Shown here: piece by piece, positions 35,011-43,868 of the stretch | How the letters are laid out: each line of letters opens with the position of its first letter | How positions within the stretch are numbered: the stretch's first letter is position 1 | Assembly: GCA_900468535.1 (NCBI GenBank) | Contig: UBTY01000014.1 | Location: forward strand, 34,510 to 98,509 | Length of the DNA stretch: 64,000 nt | DNA from: Hyphomicrobiales bacterium | GTDB lineage: Bacteria; Pseudomonadota; Alphaproteobacteria; Rhizobiales; Rhizobiaceae | Direction: 5' to 3' | Program-made: the position numbers and the translations under genes | The notes under the pieces: model-generated | Told to the model about the DNA's origin: nothing | The model's input: only the letters and a program-made list of their open reading frames with translations | Database searches by the model: none

Positions 35011-35409
35011 TCAAGGGTTCTGTTTGGCGTCCTTGAGCTTCACTGCCATCGTGACGGTTCCCCGCACAGTGATGTCGTTGCGCTGGACATCGCCCCGAGG
35101 ATAGCGAATGAGATCGGCGTTGCTCGTGAGATTGGTGATCTGGCAGCTCTCGGCCAGAGTCTGCAGGATGAGATCGCACTGTCCACCTGCCATGAGGTAG
35201 AAACCCTTTTGCGCAGCGTTGATCTGCTCGGCGGTCTCCTTGTCCGCATCGACAGGGACAGAGAGAGACATCGTCGCCTGGATATTGACCATGCCGGGAA
35301 CGCGCTGACCGGCATAGAAGTTGGGCACGCGCGTGGGGAGCTCCTGCGATAGAGCCGGAAGTGCGACGAACGTGAGCAGGCATGCCAGAACTGCGGCAGA
35401 AGATTTCAT
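35011..35409 (-). CDS. small secreted protein of unknown function
   Basis: A 132-residue protein with a clear Sec signal peptide (MKSSAAVLACLLTFVALPALS, quoted here to ALPALS, cleavage likely near ALS-QE). The mature part is strand-rich (PGMVNIQATMSLSVPVDADK, then DITVRGTVTMAVKLKDAKQN) and has two Cys (QCDLIL, SCQIT) that could form a disulphide. I do not recognise the family. GGAGAG is just before the ATG at 35409. It lies between a hairpin at 35460 and the convergent DoxX gene. Confidence 0.7.
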   Translation of the reverse strand: MKSSAAVLACLLTFVALPALSQELPTRVPNFYAGQRVPGMVNIQATMSLSVPVDADKETAEQINAAQKGFYLMAGGQCDLILQTLAESCQITNLTSNADLIRYPRGDVQRNDITVRGTVTMAVKLKDAKQNP

Positions 35410-35459
35410 TGGTCTCTCCATCTGGTTGCGCTCGTTTCTGCCACAGCATTGTTAAACAA

Positions 35460-35501
35460 CAATGGGCGCACTCCCTAACATTGTAGGAAATGCGCCCATT
35501 G
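35460..35501 (-). terminator. long-loop hairpin after the dehydrogenase gene
   Basis: Arms of 11 bp, CAATGGGCGCA and TGCGCCCATTG, pair perfectly around a 20-base loop, 30 bases after the dehydrogenase stop. In the minus direction TTGTTTAAC follows, so termination is likely. It also lies about 50 bases before the secreted-protein start and could act on that leader. Confidence 0.6.
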
Positions 35502-35531
35502 ATTGCATAAATTGACTGAAACGTAAGAGGA

Positions 35532-36719
35532 TTAGACCCTGACCCAGGCGCCGTTCTTCTTCGATGAGGCCACGCAGGCATCGACGAAGGCAACGCCCTT
35601 CACACCGTCATCAACCGTCGGGTAGACCACAGCCTTATCGACCGCCTTGCCCTTCTTGTGGGCGTTGATGGCGTGCGCGGCCTCGGTGTAGATCGTCGCG
35701 AAGGCTTCGAGATAGCCTTCCGGATGTCCGGACGGAATGCGCGAAACGCGGGCGGCGGCAGCACCGGAACCGGCGCCGTTGCGAGTGATCAGGCGCTTCG
35801 GCTCGCCGAAGGGCGTGAACCAGAGGTAGTTCGGATCGGCCTGAACCCATTCGAGACCACCCTTCGTGCCATAGACGCGGACCTTCAGGCCGTTCTCGTG
35901 GCCGGGCGCCACCTGGCTGCACCAGAGCATACCCTTGGCCGGCTTCTCCGAGCCCTTCGCCTTGAAGCGAAGCATGACGTGAGCGTTGTCATCCAGCCTG
36001 CGGCCGGGCACAAAGCTGTCGAGATCGGCAGCCAGGCTGTCGAGTTCGAGGCCTGATACGAAGGACGCAAGGTTATAGGCATGCGTGCCGATGTCGCCGG
36101 TCGAACCGCCAGCACCCGACTGCGCCGGGTCAGTGCGCCATACGGCCTGCTTCGCGCCCGTCTGTTCGACAGCCTCGGTCAGCCAGTCCTGCGGATACTC
36201 GGCCTGCACGATGCGGATATCGCCGAGTTCGCCATTGGCGATCATCTCGCGTGCCTGGCGAACCATCGGATAGCCGGTGTAGTTGTGCGTCAGGATGAAG
36301 AGCGCGCCACTCTCGTCGGCGACCTTCTTCAGCTTCTTGGCGTCGGCAAGGTTCGAGGTCAGCGGCTTATCGCAGATGACGTGGATGCCGCGACGCAGGA
36401 ACTCCTTGGCGGCGTCGTAGTGGACGTGGTTCGGCGTAACGATCGACACCGCTTCAATGCCGTTCTTCAGCTTCGCTTCCCGGATCGCCATCTCGCGATA
36501 GCTGGAATAGGTACGATCAGGATCGAGGCCGAGATCGCGGCCCGATGCCATTGCCTTCTCAGGCGTCGACGACAGCGCGCCGGCGATCAGGTCGTACTGG
36601 TCGTCGATGCGGGCTGCAATGCGATGGACGGCACCGATGAACGCGCCGGCGCCACCGCCGACCATGCCGAGACGGATGCGCGGTTCGCGCGCCTGTTCTG
36701 TAGATGCTTCAATTGCCAT
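35532..36719 (-). CDS. Gfo/Idh/MocA-family sugar dehydrogenase
   Basis: A 395-residue NAD(P)-dependent oxidoreductase. The N-terminal Rossmann motif IRLGMVGGGAGAFIGAVHRI is followed by VSIVTPNHVHYDAAKEFL and the CDKPLTS motif whose Lys is catalytic in this family. GSTGDIGTHAYNLASFVSGL is the substrate-site His segment. It likely oxidises a sugar, inositol or sugar acid. Its neighbour upstream on the same strand is a TIM-barrel isomerase, the usual partner, and a CUT2 importer lies nearby. GAGGAACC precedes the ATG. The exact sugar is unknown. Confidence 0.9.
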   Translation of the reverse strand: MAIEASTEQAREPRIRLGMVGGGAGAFIGAVHRIAARIDDQYDLIAGALSSTPEKAMASGRDLGLDPDRTYSSYREMAIREAKLKNGIEAVSIVTPNHVHYDAAKEFLRRGIHVICDKPLTSNLADAKKLKKVADESGALFILTHNYTGYPMVRQAREMIANGELGDIRIVQAEYPQDWLTEAVEQTGAKQAVWRTDPAQSGAGGSTGDIGTHAYNLASFVSGLELDSLAADLDSFVPGRRLDDNAHVMLRFKAKGSEKPAKGMLWCSQVAPGHENGLKVRVYGTKGGLEWVQADPNYLWFTPFGEPKRLITRNGAGSGAAAARVSRIPSGHPEGYLEAFATIYTEAAHAINAHKKGKAVDKAVVYPTVDDGVKGVAFVDACVASSKKNGAWVRV

Positions 36720-36750
36720 TGGTTCCTCCTCGAAATCTAATTTGGCAGAA

Positions 36751-36851
36751 AGTCCCCTCTGCCTGCCGGCGTCTCCCCCACAAGGGAGGAGAGGACGCGC
36801 GGCGCCGCCGCAGGAAGCCCCTCCCCCTTGTGGGGAGGGGTTGGGGAGGGG
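36751..36851. repeat. composite dispersed repeat (two modules)
   Basis: A first module at 36751-36792 (containing CTGCCTGCCGGCGTCTCCC and a CCCACAAGGG core) is followed by the main module at 36816-36851 with the palindrome and the GGGGAGGGGTTGGGGAGGGG tract. The same pair of modules occurs at 48844-48974. It sits between the isomerase and dehydrogenase genes of one operon. Confidence 0.93.
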
Positions 36852-36864
36852 TATTCCTCCGAAC

Positions 36865-37917
36865 TTAAAGCCCCAGCATCCGCCGGTTGGCCGCCTGATC
36901 GGTACCGCTGCCTGCGAAGTCGTCGAACGCCTTTTCCGTCACGCGGATGATGTGCGCCTTGACGAACTCCGCACCTTCGCGTGCGCCATCCTCGGGATGC
37001 TTCAGCGCGCATTCCCATTCGACCACAGCCCATCCGTCGAAATTGTTGGCCGTCATCTTCGAGAAGACAGCGCCGAAATCGACCTGACCGTCGCCAAGCG
37101 AACGGAAGCGGCCGGCACGCTCGACCCAGCCCTGGTAACCGCCATAGACGCCCTGGCGGCCACTCGGATTGAACTCTGCATCCTTGACGTGGAACATCTT
37201 GATCCGGTCCTTGTAGATGTCGATGTTCTCGAGATAGCCGAGGCACTGCAGGATGTAGTGCGACGGATCGTAGAGCATGTTGGCGCGCGGATGGTTCTTT
37301 ACGCGCTCCAGAAACATCTCGAACGTGATGCCGTCATGCAGGTCTTCGCCCGGATGGATCTCGTAGCAGACGTCGACGCCGTTTTCGTCGGCGTGATTGA
37401 GGATCGGCGTCCAGCGCTTGGCAAGTTCGTCGAAGGCGGTTTCGACAAGACCGGCCGGGCGCTGCGGCCACGGATAGATGAACGGCCAGGCAAGCGCGCC
37501 GGAGAAGGTCGCATGCGCCTTGATGCCGAGATGCTTCGAGGCCGTCAGCGCCATCTTCACCTGCTCGACAGCCCATTCCTGACGGGCCTTCGGATTGCCG
37601 CGCACCTCAGGTGCCGCAAAGCCATCGAAGGCTTCGTCATAGGCCGGATGTACGGCGACGAGCTGGCCCTGGAGATGGGTCGAGAGCTCGGTGATTTCGA
37701 CGCCGTTCTGGCGCGCGACGCCGGCAAACTCGTCGCAATAGTCCTTCGAGGATGCCGCCTTCTTGAGGTCGATCAGCTGGCTCGCCCAAGTCGGAACCTG
37801 CACGCCCTTGTAGCCGATGTCGGCTGCCCATTTGGTGATCGAATCCCACGAGTTGAAAGGTGCTGTATCGCCAGCGAACTGTCCAAGGAACAGGCCCGGA
37901 CCCTTGATCGTTTTCAT
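36865..37917 (-). CDS. sugar phosphate isomerase/epimerase family protein
   Basis: A 350-residue TIM-barrel protein of the AP-endonuclease-2/xylose isomerase-like superfamily. Metal-ligand motifs include VCYEIHPGEDLHDG (Glu), MLYDPSHYILQ (Asp, His), FHVKDAEFNP (His, Asp) and WECALKHPEDG (Glu). It probably isomerises or dehydrates the keto-product made by the adjacent Gfo/Idh/MocA dehydrogenase, as in inositol-type pathways. It is the first gene of this two-gene unit, and a LacI-like half-symmetric site (AAACGTTT) is about 30 bases upstream. Confidence 0.88.
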   Translation of the reverse strand: MKTIKGPGLFLGQFAGDTAPFNSWDSITKWAADIGYKGVQVPTWASQLIDLKKAASSKDYCDEFAGVARQNGVEITELSTHLQGQLVAVHPAYDEAFDGFAAPEVRGNPKARQEWAVEQVKMALTASKHLGIKAHATFSGALAWPFIYPWPQRPAGLVETAFDELAKRWTPILNHADENGVDVCYEIHPGEDLHDGITFEMFLERVKNHPRANMLYDPSHYILQCLGYLENIDIYKDRIKMFHVKDAEFNPSGRQGVYGGYQGWVERAGRFRSLGDGQVDFGAVFSKMTANNFDGWAVVEWECALKHPEDGAREGAEFVKAHIIRVTEKAFDDFAGSGTDQAANRRMLGL

Positions 37918-37942
37918 GTCAATTCCTCCCTAAAAGATGACC

Positions 37943-37954
37943 GTAAACGTTTCT
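37943..37954. promoter_or_regulatory. candidate LacI-type operator upstream of the isomerase gene
   Basis: GTAAACGTTTCT contains the perfect palindrome AAACGTTT with the central CG common to LacI-family operators, about 30 bases before the isomerase start. It shares GTAAA with the two operators near 43750. The inference is weak because only one short site is present. Confidence 0.35.
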
Positions 37955-38206
37955 GGTAGTGTTCTAGCACGCGATTTGAAGTCTGCAAGCCGATTTAGGC
38001 GAAACTACAAATTTGCCCAAGCGGGCGAAAATCGAAGGCGGCCGACTTAACCACGGCCCGCCCCGGGCTGCAAGATGTACGTACCGCATTTCTGGTACTG
38101 TCGACCGTCGGCTGCCATCACTAAGCCGAGACGCGCAAGCTTTCGATGCGACGTGATGGACATCACGCCGTGCCGTGTTACTGTTTCCCGACCAGGAGGT
38201 TGGCGC

Positions 38207-39985
38207 ATGACGCGGCGTCTGGCAGCAATCTTGGACGCGGATGTCGTCGGCTTTTCCCGGCTGATGGGACTTGACGAAGCGGGCACCTTTGCCTGCCTGA
38301 AGGCGCACAACAGCGACATCATCGTCCCCAGCATCCTCAGCCATCATGGTCGCGTCGTAAAGTTCGTCGGCGATGGCGTGCTGGCGGAATTTGCGAGCGT
38401 CGTCGACGCCGTCGCCTGCGCCGTCGATATCCAGAACGCCCTGCTCCAACGCAACGAGCCGACGGAACCCGAGCGGCGCATGAGATGGCGTATCGGCATT
38501 CATGTCGACGACGTGTTGGTCCAGGACGACGATATCTTCGGGGACGGCGTCAGCATAGCCGCAAGCCTGCAGGCACTGGCACCGCCGGGCGGCATCTGCA
38601 TATCCCAGCAGGTAAACGACCAGATCCGCTCGAAGCTCGACTTCAGGGCGGTCGACTTCGGCAACCGCCGGTTTGAAAACATCGAACGGCCGATACGCGT
38701 TTGGCGATGGGTCGCCGAGGAAAATACACAGCCTGCGTCTCCCGCCGCGCCGCGCGAGGAAACCGCGCTGCCGGCGCGCAACCGTCCTTCGATTGCCGTG
38801 CTGCCATTCACCAATATGTCCAGCATCGAGGGACAGGAGCATTTCTCGGATGGATTTACCGATGAGCTGATCGGCACACTTGCCCGCTGTCGCTGGCTGC
38901 TTGTTGCGGCCCGCAACTCGTCCTTCAGCTACAAGGGGCGTCAGGTGAACATCCAGCGCGTCGCCGAGGATCTCGGCGTCAAATACGTGCTCGAAGGCAG
39001 CGTCCGCCGTGCCGCCGACCGTGTCAGGATCACCGCGCAGCTGCTGAACGGCACGGATGGCACGCTTCTCTGGGCGGAGCGATACGATCGCACCCTGGCG
39101 GATATTTTCGAGGTGCAGGACGAGCTTGCCTCCGAGATAACAGGCACCGTCGAGCCCGAGCTTGGCGCCATCGAATTCGCGGCTCTGCGCGGACGCGCCG
39201 TCCTCGACATGAATGCCTGGGAAATCTACCTGAAGGGCCTGTGGCATCTCTATCGCTTCACGCTCCCTGACCTGACGATTGCCAAGGCTCTGTTCGAACA
39301 GGCAATCGCCGCCGATCCCGGCTTTGCGCAGGCGCAGGCGCGGCTCGCCTATGTGCATATTCAGCTTGGATGGTACGGCTCCCTCGACGAGCGCGCTGAC
39401 CGGATATGCGAAGCGATCGAGCTTGCCGAACGCGCGATCGTGCTGGACCAGAAGGAGCCCGCGGCCCATCTTGCGCTTGGCAGGGCTCTGGCGCTCGACG
39501 GAGCGACTACCGCCGGCATTGCCCATCTTCGCAACGCGACCGAACTTGACCCGAGCTTTGCGCAGGCGCACTTCGCGCTCGGGCAGGCACTCTGCTACGC
39601 CGATCACCCGGAACAGGGCATTCCCGAGATCCGCGAGGCATTCCGGCTGAGCCCCCGCGACCCGCATCTCTGGACGTTTCATAACATGCTCGCGATCGCC
39701 AGTTATCAGATGGACGACATGGAGAGTGCTGCCAGGGCAGCACGCGCGGCACTCCGCTCCCCGAATGTCACATTCTGGCCGGCCATGGCTTTGGTTGCGA
39801 TCCTTGGGCGCCAGGGACGACTAGAGGAGGCGAGAGAAGCGGTCTCGCGGCTCCATCGCTTCCGCCCTGGAATGACATGCGCCGACGCCCGGCGCGAATT
39901 CTATTTCGGCGACAATCCTGTCATGGGCAAAGCCTTCATCGACCGTTTCGTCGCCGATCTCGATGCCGCCGGTCTACCCGAGTAA
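38207..39985 (+). CDS. class III adenylate/guanylate cyclase with TPR region
   Basis: A 592-residue protein. Residues 1-170 form a class III cyclase domain: the first metal Asp is in LAAILDADVVGFSRLMG and the second in VKFVGDGVLAEFASVVDAV. It then has a linker and a TolB-like segment (RPSIAVLPFTNMSSIEGQEH, DELIGTLARCRWLLVAARNS). From about residue 370 TPR-like repeats follow (ALFEQAIAADPGFAQAQARL, HLRNATELDPSFAQAHFALG). This architecture is much amplified in rhizobia and makes cAMP under unknown control. AGGAGG precedes the ATG at 38207; the frame opens earlier at 38075 but lacks a ribosome site there. Confidence 0.9.
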   Translation: MTRRLAAILDADVVGFSRLMGLDEAGTFACLKAHNSDIIVPSILSHHGRVVKFVGDGVLAEFASVVDAVACAVDIQNALLQRNEPTEPERRMRWRIGIHVDDVLVQDDDIFGDGVSIAASLQALAPPGGICISQQVNDQIRSKLDFRAVDFGNRRFENIERPIRVWRWVAEENTQPASPAAPREETALPARNRPSIAVLPFTNMSSIEGQEHFSDGFTDELIGTLARCRWLLVAARNSSFSYKGRQVNIQRVAEDLGVKYVLEGSVRRAADRVRITAQLLNGTDGTLLWAERYDRTLADIFEVQDELASEITGTVEPELGAIEFAALRGRAVLDMNAWEIYLKGLWHLYRFTLPDLTIAKALFEQAIAADPGFAQAQARLAYVHIQLGWYGSLDERADRICEAIELAERAIVLDQKEPAAHLALGRALALDGATTAGIAHLRNATELDPSFAQAHFALGQALCYADHPEQGIPEIREAFRLSPRDPHLWTFHNMLAIASYQMDDMESAARAARAALRSPNVTFWPAMALVAILGRQGRLEEAREAVSRLHRFRPGMTCADARREFYFGDNPVMGKAFIDRFVADLDAAGLPE

Positions 39986-40002
39986 CGCCGGGACCATCGG
40001 CA

Positions 40003-40034
40003 AGAAAAGGCGCCCGTCCTGTCGAACGGGCGCC
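40003..40034 (-). terminator. terminator of the sugar ABC operon
   Basis: Perfect 9-bp stem GGCGCCCGT / ACGGGCGCC with an 8-base loop. In the minus direction TTTTCTTG follows at once. It also lies just after the convergent cyclase gene and may serve both. Confidence 0.85.
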
Positions 40035-40052
40035 CGCATTGGCTTTATCGGA

Positions 40053-41000
40053 TCAGAACGGAGAATCCGGGAAGTAGAAGTCCTTGGCGTTGTCCTTCGT
40101 GACCAGCGTCGCGTCGAGGACGAACGTGCCACGAACCGGAACCTGATCGTAGAGACCAGCAGCCGTCAGTTCCATGGCCGTGCCGACCATTGCCGGCGGA
40201 TAGAGAACGTCGACCGGGATCATCTTGTCGCCGTCCATGACCTTCTTGACCATGTCCTTCGAACCGGCGCCGGCGACGACATACTTGATGTCGGTGCGCT
40301 TGGCCTGCTCGATTGCCTGCAGCACGCCGACAGCCATGTCGTCATCCTGGCACCAGACCACGTCGATCTTCGGGTACTTCGTCAGGTAGTCCTGCATGAC
40401 CTTGAAGGCGTCGTCGCGGTTCCAGTTGCCGTACTGGCGGTCGAGAACCTTGACTTTGGAGCCGGCAATGCCCTTGTCGAAGCCGTCCTGGCGCTGCTGG
40501 TCGATCGGGATCGGCAGGCCGCGGATGATGACGACTTCAGCGTCCGGCGTCTGCGCCGCGATGTACTTGCCAGCGACTTCGCCGAGCGCCGGGTTGTTGC
40601 CGGCAACGTAGAGATCGCGCACGGAGTCGTCGTTGGTCGAAGGCGCGCGGTCGACGAGCGCGACGTACTTGCCCTTGCCCTTGACTTCCTTGATGGCGTT
40701 GACGAGCGGATCCGGATCGGACGGCAGGATGACGAGCGCATCGATGCCCTGCGTATCAAGGTCCTGCACGGCATTGGCCTGGCTGGCGGCATCCGGCGAG
40801 GTCTTGACGATGACGTTAAGGCCCGGATGCTCTTCCATCAGCTTCTTGGCGATGCGTTCGGCATGGAACACCACGCCGGAGGTCCAGCCGTGGTCGGCGG
40901 CCGGAATGGACACGCCGATAGTGAATTTCTTGTCCTGTGCGTATGCGGTGCCCGCCAGTGCGACGGCCGCAACCGCAAGACCCAACACGAGTTTGCGCAT
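40053..41000 (-). CDS. sugar ABC transporter substrate-binding protein (CUT2)
   Basis: A 315-residue periplasmic binding protein like RbsB. The signal peptide is MRKLVLGLAVAAVALAGTAYA (here to GTAYA), cleaved before QDKKF. The mature protein has TIGVSIPAADHGWTSGV, DALVILPSDPDPLVNAI and NPALGEVAGKYIA, typical of the ribose/galactose family. GGGAGGAAA precedes the ATG at 41000. It is last in the ATPase-permease-binding protein order. The sugar is not identified; the adjacent LacI regulator and the dehydrogenase/isomerase pair point to a sugar or polyol. Confidence 0.92.
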   Translation of the reverse strand: MRKLVLGLAVAAVALAGTAYAQDKKFTIGVSIPAADHGWTSGVVFHAERIAKKLMEEHPGLNVIVKTSPDAASQANAVQDLDTQGIDALVILPSDPDPLVNAIKEVKGKGKYVALVDRAPSTNDDSVRDLYVAGNNPALGEVAGKYIAAQTPDAEVVIIRGLPIPIDQQRQDGFDKGIAGSKVKVLDRQYGNWNRDDAFKVMQDYLTKYPKIDVVWCQDDDMAVGVLQAIEQAKRTDIKYVVAGAGSKDMVKKVMDGDKMIPVDVLYPPAMVGTAMELTAAGLYDQVPVRGTFVLDATLVTKDNAKDFYFPDSPF

Positions 41001-41085
41001 GCTATTTCCTCCCATAAACGTCAGGGACTTCTCCTACCCGTCAACCGGACGCCCTGTGACCCGGCCAATTCCTGGAGCCAGTCCG

Positions 41086-42090
41086 CTATGATTTGCGGAC
41101 CAGCGAGCGCTGTACCAGCATGGCGATGATGATGATCGCACCCTGGATCGCACCGATGAGATATTCGCTGATGAAGTTCGACAGCAGCATGATGTTGCCG
41201 ACGAGCTCGAGAATGAAGGCGCCGCAGATCGTGCCCCAGACGCGGCCGGCGCCGCCCTTGAGCGCGGTGCCACCGACGACGACAGCGGTAATCGCCTGCA
41301 GCTCCCAGAGGATACCCGTCGTTGCCGAGGTCGAGCCGAGACGCGGCACGTAAAGCAGCACGGCGATGGCAACACAAAGCCCCTGGATGACAAAGGCGAT
41401 CGTGCGGACGCGATTGACCGCGATACCAGAATAGCGCGCGACATCACTGTTGGAGCCGACAGCGACGACATGCCGGCCGTAGCGCGTGCGATAGAGAATG
41501 AAGGCCGCGACCGCTGTGACGGCAAGGATCACGACGATCGGAACCGGCACGCCGAGAATGCTGCCGAAATAGGCCGGACGATAGAGCGTCTGGATGTCCG
41601 CGGAACGCAGCGTGATCGCGCCGCCCTGGCTGAGCCACGTCGTGAGGCCGCGATAGATGCCCATGGTGCCGAGCGTCGCGATGAACGGCTCGATTTTTCC
41701 GACCGTGGTGATCAAGCCGTTGGCCAGGCCACAGAGCGCACCGGCAATCATCGTGAACACGACCGCAGCGACCAGCATCAATGTCGGGTCAGCAATCACG
41801 CCCGAGTTCATCAGCAGGATCATCAGGCTCGCCACGAAGGCGACCATTGAACCTACCGACAGATCAAGATCGCCGGCGGAGATGACGAAGGTCGCGCCGA
41901 CAGCGATGATGGCGATAAACGCGCAGCGCGTGGCAACGTTAGCGAGGTTGGTGATGCCGATGAAGTTGGGATTGACCAGAGCCCCGACGATCAACAGCAG
42001 AATGAGGGCCGCGAACGGCGCAACGGCCCTGAGATCGATATCCCGCCAGGGGCGACGCCGGATTTCCCTGGTCTCCTCGTTCACACTCAT
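41086..42090 (-). CDS. sugar ABC transporter permease (CUT2)
   Basis: A 334-residue inner-membrane permease of the RbsC type with about eight to ten transmembrane segments. The family segment SAGDLDLSVGSMVAFVASLM is present, as are GLANGLITTVGKIEPFIATLG and AITAVVVGGTALKGGAGRVW, which contacts the ATPase. The start is either the ATG at 42090 or a TTG two codons earlier with GGGAGG 6 bases upstream. It is encoded between the ATPase and binding-protein genes. Confidence 0.92.
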   Translation of the reverse strand: MSVNEETREIRRRPWRDIDLRAVAPFAALILLLIVGALVNPNFIGITNLANVATRCAFIAIIAVGATFVISAGDLDLSVGSMVAFVASLMILLMNSGVIADPTLMLVAAVVFTMIAGALCGLANGLITTVGKIEPFIATLGTMGIYRGLTTWLSQGGAITLRSADIQTLYRPAYFGSILGVPVPIVVILAVTAVAAFILYRTRYGRHVVAVGSNSDVARYSGIAVNRVRTIAFVIQGLCVAIAVLLYVPRLGSTSATTGILWELQAITAVVVGGTALKGGAGRVWGTICGAFILELVGNIMLLSNFISEYLIGAIQGAIIIIAMLVQRSLVRKS

Positions 42091-42174
42091 GTCCAAAACC
42101 AACCTCCCGTCCCCAATCCGATGGGTATCATACATGCGCGGCGCAGTGCGTGCAGCCGCCTCCTTCGCCCGGCG

Positions 42175-43698
42175 TCAGGCGGCTTTCTTCTTCAATCCGG
42201 CGGCGTAGCGCATGATCTCCTGTTCCGAGATCTCATCGCCCTCGAGCACGCCGACGATCCGCCCCTCACGCATCACGGCAACGCGCGTGCAGAGCCCGAT
42301 CACTTCAGGCATTTCGGAGGAGACGACGATGATCGAGCGGCCATCGCGCGCCAGCGCCGAGATGAAATGATAGATCTGCTGCTTGGTGCCGACATCGATA
42401 CCGCGCGTCGGCTCGTCGATGATGATGATCTCCGGCTCGGTCTCCATGACCTTGGCCAGAAGCAGCTTCTGCTGGTTGCCGCCCGACATGCGCCCGGCAA
42501 CGATGTTGGTGTCGCGCACGCGAATATCGAAACGACGCCGCGCCTTGGCGAGTGCGGCCGCCTCGCTGCTCGGACTGAGATAGCCGTGCCGCGAGTGCTG
42601 GCCGAGCGATTGCAGCGTCAGGTTCGTCATCATACCGGAGCGCAGCAACAGGCCCTTCGACTTCCGATCCTTGGTCATGTAGGCAAGCCCGGCGCGATTG
42701 GCGGCGTGCACATCGCCAGACGCAACCAGCTCACCGCGAATATGAACGTCTCCGGCGGCCCGACCGCGGAGCCCGGCGATCGCCTCCATCAGCTCCGTGC
42801 GGCCGGAGCCGATCAGTCCGGAGAAGCCGATGATCTCGCCCTTGCGAACCTCGAAGCTTGCATCCTGGACATACCCGGTCGACACACCCTCGACCCGAAG
42901 AACCACTTCCTCGTCGACATCGGGCTCGACCTTGGCGGGATAGAGGCTCGACAGCTCACGCCCGACCATCAGCTGCGCGATCGACTCACCATCGAGCATC
43001 GAGGTCGGCGCCGTCTTCACCCACTGACCATCGCGCAGCACCGTCACCCGATCGGTGATTTCCATCACCTCGTCGAGCTTGTGGGATACGAAGATGAAGC
43101 TCGTACCCTTGTCGCGGAGCTTGCGGACCTGGCGGAACAGGAAGTTCGTTTCTTCCCGCGACAGCACCGCGGTCGGCTCGTCCATGATGACGACGCGCGC
43201 ATCGCGGCTGATCGCCTTGGCAATCTCGACCATCTGCTTGTCGGCGATCGACAAGGTGCCGATCAGGGCATTCTCGTCGACATGCGAACCGAGCAGGTCG
43301 AGCGCCTTGCGGGTCTCGGAGCGCATATATTTGCGGTCAAGCACGCCAAATCGCGTAACCTCGCGCCCAAGGTAAAGGCTTTCGGTGACCGTCAGATGTT
43401 CGGCGAGATTGAATTCCTGGTGAATGAGAACGATGCCCAGCGCTTCCGCGGCACCATTTGCCGGCAGCACCACTGGCTTGCCATCGAGTAGGATCTCGCC
43501 CGAACTCGGCTGCTCGAAGCCCGCCATAACCTTGACGAGAGTGGACTTTCCTGCACCGTTTTCGCCCATCAGGGCGTGGACTTCGCCGGCGCGCAGATCG
43601 AAATTGACACTGAAGAGAACTTGCACGCCGCTGAACGACTTGCAGATGCGCCGAGCGGACAACACCACTGGCGCGGCGTCGACAGAATCCACACTCAT
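42175..43698 (-). CDS. sugar ABC transporter ATPase (CUT2, two ABC domains)
   Basis: A 507-residue RbsA/MglA-type protein with two ABC domains. Domain 1 has a Walker A MGENGAGKSTLVKV, a LSIADKQMVEIAKAI segment in the ABC-signature position, and VVIMDEPTAVLS. Domain 2 keeps a short Walker-like GLIGSGRTELMEAI, then MSGGNQQKLLLAKV and IIIDEPTRGIDV. The degenerate second Walker A is normal for this family. It powers sugar import. GGAGGAA precedes the ATG at 43698; two operator palindromes lie 45-80 bases upstream. Confidence 0.94.
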   Translation of the reverse strand: MSVDSVDAAPVVLSARRICKSFSGVQVLFSVNFDLRAGEVHALMGENGAGKSTLVKVMAGFEQPSSGEILLDGKPVVLPANGAAEALGIVLIHQEFNLAEHLTVTESLYLGREVTRFGVLDRKYMRSETRKALDLLGSHVDENALIGTLSIADKQMVEIAKAISRDARVVIMDEPTAVLSREETNFLFRQVRKLRDKGTSFIFVSHKLDEVMEITDRVTVLRDGQWVKTAPTSMLDGESIAQLMVGRELSSLYPAKVEPDVDEEVVLRVEGVSTGYVQDASFEVRKGEIIGFSGLIGSGRTELMEAIAGLRGRAAGDVHIRGELVASGDVHAANRAGLAYMTKDRKSKGLLLRSGMMTNLTLQSLGQHSRHGYLSPSSEAAALAKARRRFDIRVRDTNIVAGRMSGGNQQKLLLAKVMETEPEIIIIDEPTRGIDVGTKQQIYHFISALARDGRSIIVVSSEMPEVIGLCTRVAVMREGRIVGVLEGDEISEQEIMRYAAGLKKKAA

Positions 43699-43741
43699 TG
43701 AACCACTTCCTCCGTGCGGCTCCCATCCGCTTGAAGGCATA

Positions 43742-43776
43742 TGTAAACCTTTACACGACCCATGTAAAGGTTTACA
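43742..43776. promoter_or_regulatory. pair of LacI-type operators in the divergent promoter
   Basis: Site 1 is TGTAAACCTTTACA at 43742-43755 and site 2 is its reverse complement TGTAAAGGTTTACA at 43763-43776. Each is a TGTAAA / TTTACA inverted repeat, with centres exactly 21 bases apart, about two DNA turns. They lie between the sugar-transport operon and the divergent lacI-type gene, where its product would be expected to bind. Confidence 0.85.
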
Positions 43777-43868
43777 TCATTGTTTCACACAGATCTGTCG
43801 GCTTGGACATTTGACCTCCGGGCAAGTCTGTGTAGTGTCGCGGCGAAGGCATCCCAAGGCAGGACGCA

